Source: Sphingomonas sp. GM_Shp_1 (GTDB lineage: Bacteria > Pseudomonadota > Alphaproteobacteria > Sphingomonadales > Sphingomonadaceae). From it: DNA of 64,000 bases. The stretch covers positions 1 through 64,000 of the forward strand of contig NZ_JALNUR010000018.1 in assembly GCF_026540895.1 (NCBI RefSeq). The letters run 5' to 3'. Below are positions 1 to 7,788 of the stretch, piece after piece. A program made the translations under genes and the position numbers. The notes beneath the pieces are model-generated. The model did no database searches. It saw nothing but the letters and a program-made list of their open reading frames with translations, and was not told the origin of the DNA. Numbering within the stretch: the stretch's first letter is position 1; each line of letters starts with the position of its first letter.

Positions 1-358
1 TAGCTCACGCTGCCGGGGATTTTTCGCGTTCGTCCAACAACGCTGGCGATCTGCGTGGCGTCGGACCCGCGAGCGGCTAATTATTCTCGTAAAGCTATGG
101 CATCCGACGCGAAAACCACTTGTTGCGATCGCCAAGGCGCTCAGCATAGCTTTGCTTGTGGACTTGGGGTGATGTCGTTCGCTCCTCCGGCGGGAGCTTG
201 GGTCATTTCGGGGTTGCGTAACCCGGATCGATTTCGCCAGACTTGGGGCGGGTTCCACCATTCCAATGCCGGCGCCCGATGGACCAAGATCCGAAGCGTT
301 GGTCCGCTTCGTGCCAATACCCACGTGCTCCGCTCTTGTCACAGGATCGCCGCAGACC
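1..358. other. Left-edge region without a confident gene
   Basis: I see no convincing coding region here. Two rightward frames are open from the window edge, closing at a TAA at 78-80 and a TGA at 170-172, so the 3' end of an upstream gene could be present, but neither short tail resembles a family I recognise. The stretch around 78-140 is locally AT-richer than its surroundings, as expected of a promoter region for the rightward dehydrogenase gene that starts at 359. A weak GCTCC/GGAGC hairpin lies at 181-197 without a T tract. Confidence 0.4.
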
Positions 359-1330
359 ATGACCGACCTGCCCAAGCTTCTCGTCACTCGCCGCTTGCCC
401 GACACCGTCGAGCGTCATCTGACCGAGACGTGGGACACGACGCTGAACGTCGACGACCGGCCGCTCGACCGCCCGGCGCTGGTCGAGGCGATGACCGGCT
501 ATGATGCCTGGATGCCGACGATCACCGACCGGATCGACGCGGACCTGCTGGCCACGCCGGGGCGGCGGGTGCGCATCCTCGCCAATTACGGCGCGGGCGT
601 CGACCATATCGATCTGGCGGCGGCGCGCGAGGCGGGAGTGGTGGTGACCAACACTCCCGATGTGCTGACCGAGGCGACGGCGGAGATCGCGATCCTGCTG
701 ATGCTGATGGCGGCGCGCCGTGCGGGCGAGGGGGAGCGGGAGGTCCGGGCGGGCGCATGGACCGGATGGCGCCCTTCGCACCTGATCGGCCAGGGGCTGT
801 CGGGCAAGACCCTGGGCCTGATCGGTTTCGGCCGGATCGCGCAGGCGACGGCGGCCAAGGCGAAGGGGCTGGGAATGCGGATCCGCTATGCCAGCCGCTC
901 CGCCGCCCCGCCCGAGGTGGAGCAGGCCCTGGAGGCGACGCGCGCGGCATCGCCGCAGGCGCTGGCCGGTGAATGCGATGTCCTGTCGCTTCACGTGCCA
1001 GGCGGCGAGGGGACGCGGCATATGGTCGATACCGACCTGCTTTCGCGGATGCGGCCGCATGCCATCGTCGTGAACACCGCGCGTGGACCGGTCATCGATG
1101 AAGAGGCGCTGGCGGATGCCTTGACCCGCGGTGTGATCGGCGGCGTCGGGCTGGACGTCTATGAGCGCGAGCCGGTCATCCATCCCGCCCTGTTGGCGCA
1201 CCCCCGCGCGGTCCTGTTGCCGCATCTGGGCAGCGCGACGATCGAGGCGCGCACCGCCATGGGCCTGCGCGCGGCGGACAGTCTGGCGGCGTTCCTGCGC
1301 GGCGAGGAGCCTGCCGATCGTGTCGCCTGA
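359..1330 (+). CDS. 2-hydroxyacid dehydrogenase (glyoxylate/hydroxypyruvate reductase type)
   Basis: This 323-residue protein belongs to the D-isomer-specific 2-hydroxyacid dehydrogenases. It should reduce glyoxylate or hydroxypyruvate (or oxidise D-glycerate) with NAD(P)H in the cytoplasm. Visible features are the N-terminal substrate domain with NYGAGVDHID, the Rossmann segment GKTLGLIGFGRIAQATA, NTARGPVIDE with the catalytic-region Arg, the GLDVYEREP block and a late LPHLGSAT segment with the catalytic His. ATG 359 is chosen because the protein then begins directly with the domain (MTDLPKLLV). The in-frame extension to 266 has no family similarity. The stop overlaps the GTG start of the downstream glycerate kinase, so the two enzymes probably act in sequence from hydroxypyruvate to phosphoglycerate. 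The exact substrate cannot be read from sequence. Confidence 0.88.
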   Translation: MTDLPKLLVTRRLPDTVERHLTETWDTTLNVDDRPLDRPALVEAMTGYDAWMPTITDRIDADLLATPGRRVRILANYGAGVDHIDLAAAREAGVVVTNTPDVLTEATAEIAILLMLMAARRAGEGEREVRAGAWTGWRPSHLIGQGLSGKTLGLIGFGRIAQATAAKAKGLGMRIRYASRSAAPPEVEQALEATRAASPQALAGECDVLSLHVPGGEGTRHMVDTDLLSRMRPHAIVVNTARGPVIDEEALADALTRGVIGGVGLDVYEREPVIHPALLAHPRAVLLPHLGSATIEARTAMGLRAADSLAAFLRGEEPADRVA

Positions 1331-2156
1331 AGCGGCGATCGCCGGGCTGATCGCGGAACGGCTGGCCGAGAGGCGGGTGGACGATCCGCCGCTCGTCCTG
1401 GGCCTGTGCGGCGCGCAGGGGAGCGGCAAGTCGACCGTCGCGGCGAGGCTGGCCGAGCGGTTCGCTGGCAGCGCGATCCTGTCGCTGGACGATCTGTACC
1501 TTACCCGCGCCGAACGCCAGCGGCTGGCGCGCGAGACCCATCCCCTGTTCGCCACGCGCGGTGTGCCGGGTACGCATGACGTGGCGTTGGGGATCGCGAC
1601 ATTGGCCGCCATCGCGCGAGGGGAAGCGGCGCCGCTGCCGCGTTTCGACAAGGCGATCGACGATCGTGCGCCCATGAGCACATGGCCGAACGCGCCCGAA
1701 CACTGCGAACTGGTCATTTTCGAGGGCTGGTGCGTCGGCGCCCGGCCGGAAGCGGAGGAGGCGCTGGCCGCGCCGCTCAACCGATTGGAGGTGGATGAGG
1801 ATAACGACGGCATATGGCGTCGTTATGCGAACGCCGCGCTCGCGACCGACTATCCGGCGCTGTTCGATCGTCTCGACATGCTGGTGCTGATGATGCCCCC
1901 CGACTGGCCGACGGTGCTGCGCTGGCGCACCCAGCAGGAGGATGCGCTGCGCCGGGCGAGGGGAGACGGGACGGGTGTGATGAACGACGCCCAACTGGCC
2001 CGCTTCGTCAGCCATTATGAGCGGCTGACCCGCCATATCTGGGCGGAGATGCCCGACCGGGCCGATCTGTGTCTGCGGCTGGACCAGGATCGCGGCTTGG
2101 CAAGCTGGTCCGTCCGCGATGGCCGACGCCTCGACGAAAAATGGCCCGGTGCGTGA
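1320..2156 (+). CDS. D-glycerate 3-kinase-like P-loop kinase
   Basis: The product is 278 residues if the GTG at 1320 is the start; it overlaps the upstream stop by 11 bases and is the only start near the conserved N terminus. The Walker A motif GAQGSGKST lies about 35 residues in, followed by LSLDDLYLT, LPRFDKAIDDRA and the FEGWCVG segment, a pattern typical of plant/cyanobacterial-type D-glycerate 3-kinases and related uridine-kinase-fold proteins. It probably phosphorylates D-glycerate to 3-phosphoglycerate in the cytosol, completing a two-step route with the dehydrogenase encoded just upstream. The last codons overlap the terminator of the convergent TonB-receptor gene. Glycerate specificity is inferred from family resemblance and from the neighbour. 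Confidence 0.82.
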   Translation: MSPEAAIAGLIAERLAERRVDDPPLVLGLCGAQGSGKSTVAARLAERFAGSAILSLDDLYLTRAERQRLARETHPLFATRGVPGTHDVALGIATLAAIARGEAAPLPRFDKAIDDRAPMSTWPNAPEHCELVIFEGWCVGARPEAEEALAAPLNRLEVDEDNDGIWRRYANAALATDYPALFDRLDMLVLMMPPDWPTVLRWRTQQEDALRRARGDGTGVMNDAQLARFVSHYERLTRHIWAEMPDRADLCLRLDQDRGLASWSVRDGRRLDEKWPGA

Positions 2157-2167
2157 ACACCGGGCCA
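2137..2167 (-). terminator. Rho-independent terminator of the first TonB-receptor gene
   Basis: On the minus strand a perfect 9-bp stem (TGGCCCGGT at 2159-2167 read leftward, pairing with 2142-2150) encloses an 8-base loop and is followed by five T residues (2141 to 2137). It lies just past the receptor stop at 2190. Its distal arm and T tract fall inside the last codons of the convergent glycerate kinase gene, so the terminator is partly protein-coding on the other strand. Confidence 0.85.
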
Positions 2168-2189
2168 GTGGGGGAAACGGGAAGAGGGA

Positions 2190-5039
2190 TCAGAACGAAG
2201 CGCGGACACCGAAGTTGAAGCGCGTTCCGAAATTCTGGATGTTCTTCACCCGCTCTTCGAGGACCGAATAGTCGAAGATGTAGGAGTTGGTCAGATTGAC
2301 TCCCTGGACATAGACCTGGAACGCAGGCGTGATGTCGTAGGAGGCGCTGAAGTCCAACTGGCCATAAGCGCGACGGTTTTCCGGCTGGCCATAGTCGCTC
2401 AGGCAGCTACGCAGGAAGGAGGAGCGCCAGTTGTACGACGCGCGCGCCTGGATGCCGTATTTCTGATAGAACAGGCTGCCATTGGCCGAGTGCGGCGACA
2501 GGCCGTTATAACCGCAGGCGCTGTTGGTATTGGCTGCGCGCTTCGCGGTGTCGCTGACATAGGTATAGTTGCCCGCGATACCGAAGCCGCCGAAGAAGCC
2601 CGAGCTGATCCGGTCGGCGGTCAGCTGTGCGCCCACTTCGACGCCCGCGACCGATCCGGTCGCGCCGTTGCGGGTGCGGGTATCCTGGAAAGTATATTGG
2701 CCGATCTGGATCGGAAGGGTCTGCTGCTCGAGGAAGTCCGAGAACTCCTTGTAGAAGCCCGCCAGGCTGACATAACTGATGTCCGAGATATAAAATTCAT
2801 AGGACAGGTCGTAATTGGTCGACTTGAACGGGCGCAGCGTCGGATTGCCGCCGCCCGAGGTCGCCGCCGTGACGCGGCCATTGTAGAAATTGTTGACGCC
2901 CAGATCGGTCAGCGTCGGCCGGGTGATCGTCTGCGAAAAGGCGCCGCGCAGCAGCATCCGGTCGGTCAGGTCGTATCGGACGTTCGCCGAGGGCAGGAAG
3001 TTGCGATAATGATTGCGGACGCTGACCGCCGTCGGGTTGCCGAGCGGGATGTTCAGATTGTCGTCGCCTGGGTTGACGAAGATGCCGAGGATCGGCTGGG
3101 TGAAGCCGCTCGACACCACCGAGGTGTCGGTGACGCGGAAGCCGACATTGCCCGACCAGCGCGGCCCGCCGAGCCCGACATTGATATAGCCCGCCCAGAC
3201 CTTTTCGACCACGTCGAGCAACTGGCCCGGACGATCGCGAAGCCCGAACGGGCCCCCCGGCAAAGCCAGTTGCTGCGCCGCGACCGCCGCCTGCTCCGCC
3301 GCTGTGCGCCCCTGGCGTGCGAGCGCCAGTACCGAGGGCTGCGATAGATAGGCGAGCACCGCGGCGGGGTCGAAGGTCAGGAAGTTGACCGGCGCCTTGT
3401 CGCTGCCGGAAATCTTGGGGAGATAGTTGTTCAGGGTATAGGGCGACAGCAGGTTGGCCGGGACCGGAATGTCGTATCCGCAATAGGTGCAGACCGTGTC
3501 CTCGTTATTGGCGTTGGTCTGCGTCTTGTGCCGCCGGTTGAAGGCTGCGCCGAACAGGATCGACTTGACGGGGCCCTCATCCTGATTGCGGTAGTCGCCG
3601 TCGAAGTGGAATTCAGTGCCCCGGTCGCGAACCCGGCCTTCGCCCACCGAGCTGTAATGCGCCCGCATCAGGGACGGGTCGGTCACGTTGCCCAGATTGC
3701 TGATGATCGGCATGGTCACGCCGGGCAGCAGGTCGAAGCGCGGTGCGCTCTGCGCCAGTGCGCCGACGACGATGAAGGCGCCCGGCGTGCGGTTCTTCGC
3801 CTGAGTGGTCGAGGCGTCGAACTTCAGGTCGAGATTGTCCGCGACGCTCCACTTCAGGTTGCTGCCGATCTGGTAGCTGTTGCTGAAACGGTTGCCATAG
3901 GTCGAGGCATTGTCGTTCTGGGAGACCGTCACGCGCTGGTCACCCAGCGCCGGATCGGTCAGCGCGGGGTTGGCGGCCAGGAACTGCGTGCCGGGCCGGT
4001 TGAAGCCGTTGACCGTGCCGTTGCTGTTGGCGGTCAGGCCGATGAAGCGGGGCGTGAAGAACGGGCCGAAATAATGGCCGTTGCTCATCACGTTGAACTT
4101 TGAATAGAGCCCGTCGACGGTCAGCAGCAGGCGGTCGCTCAGCTTGGCCTGGAAGGTCGACGCGACGTTCAGGCGCTCGCGGCTTTCGTCATAGTGATAG
4201 AAGGCGGAGTCGCGCGGCGTAAAGATGTTGGCGGGGCTGTTGATCAACGCGCCCGCGGTCAGGCCCGCCGAGCTGGGTGTCCCGTTGATGAGGCCCTGGG
4301 AGCCAGGCAGCCAGCCATGGATGGCGAACTGGTCGAAGGCGCTGTAGCGCTTGGTATAGGACGCCGCGACGACCAGGCCGATCGTCTTGTCCTTGTTGGC
4401 GAAGGATGCGGTGCCGGAGAAGTCCGGGCTCGTCTTCTTGGCGAGCGTGTCATACATGCCGCCTGCCGACAGGGTCAGGTGTGCGCCCGTCTTGCCGTCC
4501 AGCGGCTTGGCGGTGATGATGTTGACGGTCGCGCCGATGCCGCCTTCCTGTAGCTGTGGTACCGTACTCTTGTAGATCTCGGTCCGCTGGATCATGTTCG
4601 GCGACAGCACGTCGAACGAGAATTCGCGGCCCGGATTGTCGGTGGCCATGACGCGGCCGTTGACCAGCACGGTGTTGAACTGCGGGCCCAGGCCGCGAAC
4701 GGTGATGAACTGGCCTTCGCCGCCGCTGCGGTCGATCGCGACGCCGGTCACGCGCTGGAGCGAGTCGGCGATGTTGACGTCGGGGAACTTGCCGACATCC
4801 TCCGCCGACACCGCATCGACGATCTGCGACGCATTGCGCTTGATCGCGGCGGAGGATTTCAGGCTGGCGCGGATGCCGGTGACGATGATGTCGCCGCTGC
4901 TGGGCGCATCGGCCGACGCGGTGTCGTCACTTTGCGAGTCCGTACTATCCTGTACGGCGGCGGTCGGTGTGGTCTGCGCAAATAGCGTGCCCGGCAGAGC
5001 GATGCTGGCGACGGCGCACAGCAGATAGGCCCTTTTCAT
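2190..5039 (-). CDS. TonB-dependent outer-membrane receptor, Caulobacter/Xanthomonas glycan type (TIGR01782-like)
   Basis: The 949-residue product has a signal peptide (MKRAYLLCAVASIALPG..FAQ), a TonB-box-like DIIVTGIRASL near residue 50, a plug domain containing EDVGKFPDVNIADSLQRV and VRGLGPQFNTVLVNGR, and a long beta-barrel ending in the aromatic FNFGVRASF expected for BAM-dependent insertion. Start choice: the ATG at 5039 follows a near-consensus AAAAGGAGGGG Shine-Dalgarno sequence; the in-frame codon at 5060 would put charged residues before the signal peptide. This subfamily imports oligosaccharides in Sphingomonadales and Caulobacter. The gene is divergent from the dehydratase / MFS operon, which suggests import of the substrate processed there. 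The sugar itself cannot be deduced. Confidence 0.92.
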   Translation of the reverse strand: MKRAYLLCAVASIALPGTLFAQTTPTAAVQDSTDSQSDDTASADAPSSGDIIVTGIRASLKSSAAIKRNASQIVDAVSAEDVGKFPDVNIADSLQRVTGVAIDRSGGEGQFITVRGLGPQFNTVLVNGRVMATDNPGREFSFDVLSPNMIQRTEIYKSTVPQLQEGGIGATVNIITAKPLDGKTGAHLTLSAGGMYDTLAKKTSPDFSGTASFANKDKTIGLVVAASYTKRYSAFDQFAIHGWLPGSQGLINGTPSSAGLTAGALINSPANIFTPRDSAFYHYDESRERLNVASTFQAKLSDRLLLTVDGLYSKFNVMSNGHYFGPFFTPRFIGLTANSNGTVNGFNRPGTQFLAANPALTDPALGDQRVTVSQNDNASTYGNRFSNSYQIGSNLKWSVADNLDLKFDASTTQAKNRTPGAFIVVGALAQSAPRFDLLPGVTMPIISNLGNVTDPSLMRAHYSSVGEGRVRDRGTEFHFDGDYRNQDEGPVKSILFGAAFNRRHKTQTNANNEDTVCTYCGYDIPVPANLLSPYTLNNYLPKISGSDKAPVNFLTFDPAAVLAYLSQPSVLALARQGRTAAEQAAVAAQQLALPGGPFGLRDRPGQLLDVVEKVWAGYINVGLGGPRWSGNVGFRVTDTSVVSSGFTQPILGIFVNPGDDNLNIPLGNPTAVSVRNHYRNFLPSANVRYDLTDRMLLRGAFSQTITRPTLTDLGVNNFYNGRVTAATSGGGNPTLRPFKSTNYDLSYEFYISDISYVSLAGFYKEFSDFLEQQTLPIQIGQYTFQDTRTRNGATGSVAGVEVGAQLTADRISSGFFGGFGIAGNYTYVSDTAKRAANTNSACGYNGLSPHSANGSLFYQKYGIQARASYNWRSSFLRSCLSDYGQPENRRAYGQLDFSASYDITPAFQVYVQGVNLTNSYIFDYSVLEERVKNIQNFGTRFNFGVRASF

Positions 5040-5263
5040 ATCCCCTCCTTTTCGCCGCAATCGATTCGATCGTCAGCTTATGTGCAAGTTTGATTTCACT
5101 GGTGCGAACAGTCAATTAAAATATGGACGTGATATTTCAGAAAATCATTTTCGGTGTTTTGGGATTGACCGTCACGGCTGATTAGCCGCAAGAATGCTGC
5201 GTTCGCCATGCATATGCGTCTTGGAACACAAGAAATAGCGTGTTTGATATTTCAGGAGGGGAT
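5040..5263. promoter_or_regulatory. Divergent promoter region between TonB receptor and dehydratase operon
   Basis: This 224-base region is AT-rich compared with its surroundings (for example 5113-5160) and carries promoters for both directions. The 11-mer TGATATTTCAG occurs twice in direct orientation, at 5130-5140 and 5245-5255, the second immediately before the ribosome binding site of the dehydratase gene. Both flanking genes use the same GGAGGGGATATGAA start context. No complete -35/-10 pair stands out. Confidence 0.5.
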
Positions 5264-6409
5264 ATGAAGGCGAACAGGATCGCGGACTATCGCGTGACCA
5301 GGCTTCAGTTCCGACGTGATCGCAAGGTCGGCGACTCGCAGGTCGGCGCGACCCAGGCCAATATCGTCGCCCTCGAACTGATCGACGAGGCGGGGCGCGT
5401 GGGCCTGGGCTTCGTGCAGGTGCTGTTCCAGCCGCTGCTGCCGGAAGCGACCATCGCCTGGGCCTTCGGACAGGAGGTCTTTCCCATGCTGGAAGGGCAG
5501 GAAGCCGGGGCGCTGGCTTTGCGCGTCGGGCGACCGCGCGGCGGCAATGTGCGCAGGATGCTGGTGCCGTTCGAGGAGGCGATCCAGCATGCGGTATGGG
5601 ACCTGTTCGCGCAAAGCAGCGGCCTGCCGCTCTGGAAATTGCTGGGGGCGCAACGCGACTCGGTGCCGGTCTATGCCAGTGGCCTCGACTTTCATCTGTC
5701 GGATCATGATTTCACGGAATTGTTCGGTCGGGCCGCGCAGGCGGGTTATCGGGGATATAAGATCAAGGTCGGCCACCCGGAGATCGAACGGGACCTGCAC
5801 CGCCTGGACCTGTTGAAAAAAGCGACCGGCGATGACGGGCGGCCGGTGATGATCGACGCCAACGAGGCCTGGACCGCCGCCGAGACCCGCGCCGCGCTCG
5901 CCCTGTTTGAGCGGGCGGGGCACCGCATCTACTGGATCGAGGACCCGATCCCGCGCGACGATTTCGACGGGCTGCGGCGGTTGCGGCTCGCCTGTCCCGA
6001 CACCCGCGTCAACAGCGGCGAGTATCTGGACCTGTCGGGCAAGCGCAAGCTGCTCCAGGCCGAGGCGTGCGACATGCTGAACGTCCATGGCCAGGTCAGC
6101 GACGTGATGCGCGCCGGCTGGCTTGCGGGCGAGCACAATGTCGAGGTGACCTTCGGCAACAGCTTCCTGGAAATCGGCGTCAACATGGCGCTGGCGCTGC
6201 CGGGCGTACGGTGGCTGGAATATAGTTTCCAGAATTTCGAGCATCTGGTCGAGGAGCCCTATGCGATCCGCGATGGCCTGATCCATGGGCATGACCGCCC
6301 CGGCCATGGCCTGCGGTTGAGCGAGGCGGTGCGGACCCGGTATCGCACACCCGATCCGCTGGACGAGGCGGCGCTGCCGCCCGCGCCGCGCTGGGAACGC
6401 CCGGCATGA
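5264..6409 (+). CDS. Enolase-superfamily (mandelate racemase / muconate lactonizing type) sugar-acid dehydratase
   Basis: The 381-residue protein shows the N-terminal capping domain and the C-terminal TIM barrel of the enolase superfamily. The KxK base motif is in YKIKVG. The three metal ligands are the Asp of MIDANE, the Glu of EDPIP and the Glu of NSGEY. The usual strand-7 His of mandelate racemase is not evident: the block reads VTFGNSF, although a His occurs earlier in LNVHGQ. It probably dehydrates or epimerises an acid sugar delivered by the neighbouring transporters. The ATG at 5264 follows a strong GGAGGGG. The stop overlaps the MFS start (ATGA), indicating translational coupling. Substrate is unknown; L-fuconate or rhamnonate-like acids are only guesses. 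Confidence 0.85.
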   Translation: MKANRIADYRVTRLQFRRDRKVGDSQVGATQANIVALELIDEAGRVGLGFVQVLFQPLLPEATIAWAFGQEVFPMLEGQEAGALALRVGRPRGGNVRRMLVPFEEAIQHAVWDLFAQSSGLPLWKLLGAQRDSVPVYASGLDFHLSDHDFTELFGRAAQAGYRGYKIKVGHPEIERDLHRLDLLKKATGDDGRPVMIDANEAWTAAETRAALALFERAGHRIYWIEDPIPRDDFDGLRRLRLACPDTRVNSGEYLDLSGKRKLLQAEACDMLNVHGQVSDVMRAGWLAGEHNVEVTFGNSFLEIGVNMALALPGVRWLEYSFQNFEHLVEEPYAIRDGLIHGHDRPGHGLRLSEAVRTRYRTPDPLDEAALPPAPRWERPA

Positions 6410-7728
6410 GCGTCGGGCTGACCCCGTCGCTCGAAGAGGCCGCCGCCGTGGTCGCGGCGGCGACCGACGACGCGGCGGGGCCGACGCCTTTCGTGACGGG
6501 CCGCCGCAAATGGGTGCTGCTGGTGTCGCTGGGCATCGTGTTCTTCACGCTGCTCACCCTGTACGCATCCTGTCTGGGCGTGCTGCTGCCCAACCAGATC
6601 CAGAATATCGATCCGGCGGGCAAGGCGAAGACGCTGGGCATCATCTATGCCATCACCTCGGTCTTCAGCACGTTGACGACGCCGATCGCGGGGGCGCTGT
6701 CGGACCGGACACGCAGTCGGTTCGGGCGGCGCACGCCCTGGATCGTCATCGGTGCGACCATCGGCGGGGTGGCGATCATCCTGACGCCTTATGGCGGCGG
6801 GCTGGTGGGGATCACCGCGATCTGGCTGGTGTCGGTCGTTACCCTCAATTCGATGCAGCCCGCGATCACGACATTGGTGGCCGACCGCTTTCCGCCCGAG
6901 GAACGGGGACTCGCATCGGGCGTCGTCGGCGGCGCGATGACGGCGGGGGTGTCGTTCGGCACCTTCTTCGCAGGGACGCTGGCGAGCCGGATCCCGCTGG
7001 CCTACGGCATCGTCGGCTCCGCGATCATCGTCGTGTGCCTGGCGTTCGTGGTGATCAATCCGGAACCGCGTGTCGCCCTGCCGCCCGCCACGCCGCTGAA
7101 GCTGGGGGCGTTCCTGAAAGGCTTCTGGATTTCCCCGCGCGAGCATCCCGACTTCGCCTGGGCGTTCCTGGGCCGGTTCGCCATCTATATGGGCTATCAG
7201 GCGATCCTGACCTATCTGCTCTATATCCTGCAGGACCATATCGGGATGAGCCAGGCGAGCGCGAACCGGATGATCGCCAGCATGTCGATCATCACCTTCG
7301 TGGCGCTGGTCGTCTCGGGTCTGGGCTCGGGCGTGCTGTCCGATCGACTGGGACGGCGAAAGCCGCTAGTCTTCCTCGCCAGCCTCGTCATGGCGGCGGC
7401 GGTGGCCATGCCGCTGATCGTGCCGACGGCGCAGGGCATGTTCGCCTATGCCGTGCTGATCGGCCTGGGATATGGCGCGTTCATGTCGGTCGACCTGGCG
7501 CTGATGACGCAGGTGCTGCCCAAGCCCAAGCCGGGTGCGGAGGATGCGACCGGCAAGGATCTGGGCATCCTGACCACCGCCGTCAACGTGCCCCAGATCC
7601 TCAGCCCGGTGATGGCCGCCGCACTGCTGTCCTCGACGGGCAACAACTATACCGTGTTGTTCGTGGTGTCGGGTGTCTTCGTGCTGGTCGGCTCGTTCCT
7701 GGTCCTGCCGATCCGGTCGGTCCGCTGA
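6406..7728 (+). CDS. MFS sugar transporter
   Basis: This 440-residue integral membrane protein has about twelve hydrophobic segments and the MFS loop signature DRTRSRFGRRTP between helices 2 and 3, repeated as SDRLGRRKP in the second half. It presumably imports a sugar or sugar acid across the inner membrane by proton or cation symport. It starts in an ATGA overlap with the dehydratase gene and is followed 60 bases later by a secreted beta-helix protein, so periplasmic breakdown, inner-membrane import and cytosolic dehydration appear to be encoded together. A mobile Pro/Ala-rich N-terminal tail of about 30 residues precedes the first helix. Confidence 0.9.
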   Translation: MSVGLTPSLEEAAAVVAAATDDAAGPTPFVTGRRKWVLLVSLGIVFFTLLTLYASCLGVLLPNQIQNIDPAGKAKTLGIIYAITSVFSTLTTPIAGALSDRTRSRFGRRTPWIVIGATIGGVAIILTPYGGGLVGITAIWLVSVVTLNSMQPAITTLVADRFPPEERGLASGVVGGAMTAGVSFGTFFAGTLASRIPLAYGIVGSAIIVVCLAFVVINPEPRVALPPATPLKLGAFLKGFWISPREHPDFAWAFLGRFAIYMGYQAILTYLLYILQDHIGMSQASANRMIASMSIITFVALVVSGLGSGVLSDRLGRRKPLVFLASLVMAAAVAMPLIVPTAQGMFAYAVLIGLGYGAFMSVDLALMTQVLPKPKPGAEDATGKDLGILTTAVNVPQILSPVMAAALLSSTGNNYTVLFVVSGVFVLVGSFLVLPIRSVR

Positions 7729-7788
7729 GATGACGTCGATCGCAGGCCAGGTGCCGCCTTTTCCCGAACCTTCGGCAGGAGATACCCC

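Noticed and set aside
1-80. Possible start of a minus-strand regulator at the left edge
   Set aside because: A short minus-strand stretch reads DATQIASVVGRTRKIPG, which superficially looks like an HTH, but it does not match LacI or other HTH consensus positions and no start codon with a ribosome binding site is visible.
203-1813. 536-codon minus-strand frame opposite the dehydrogenase and glycerate kinase genes
   Set aside because: Both sense-strand genes have clear catalytic motifs; the antisense product is low-complexity and Arg/Ser-rich.
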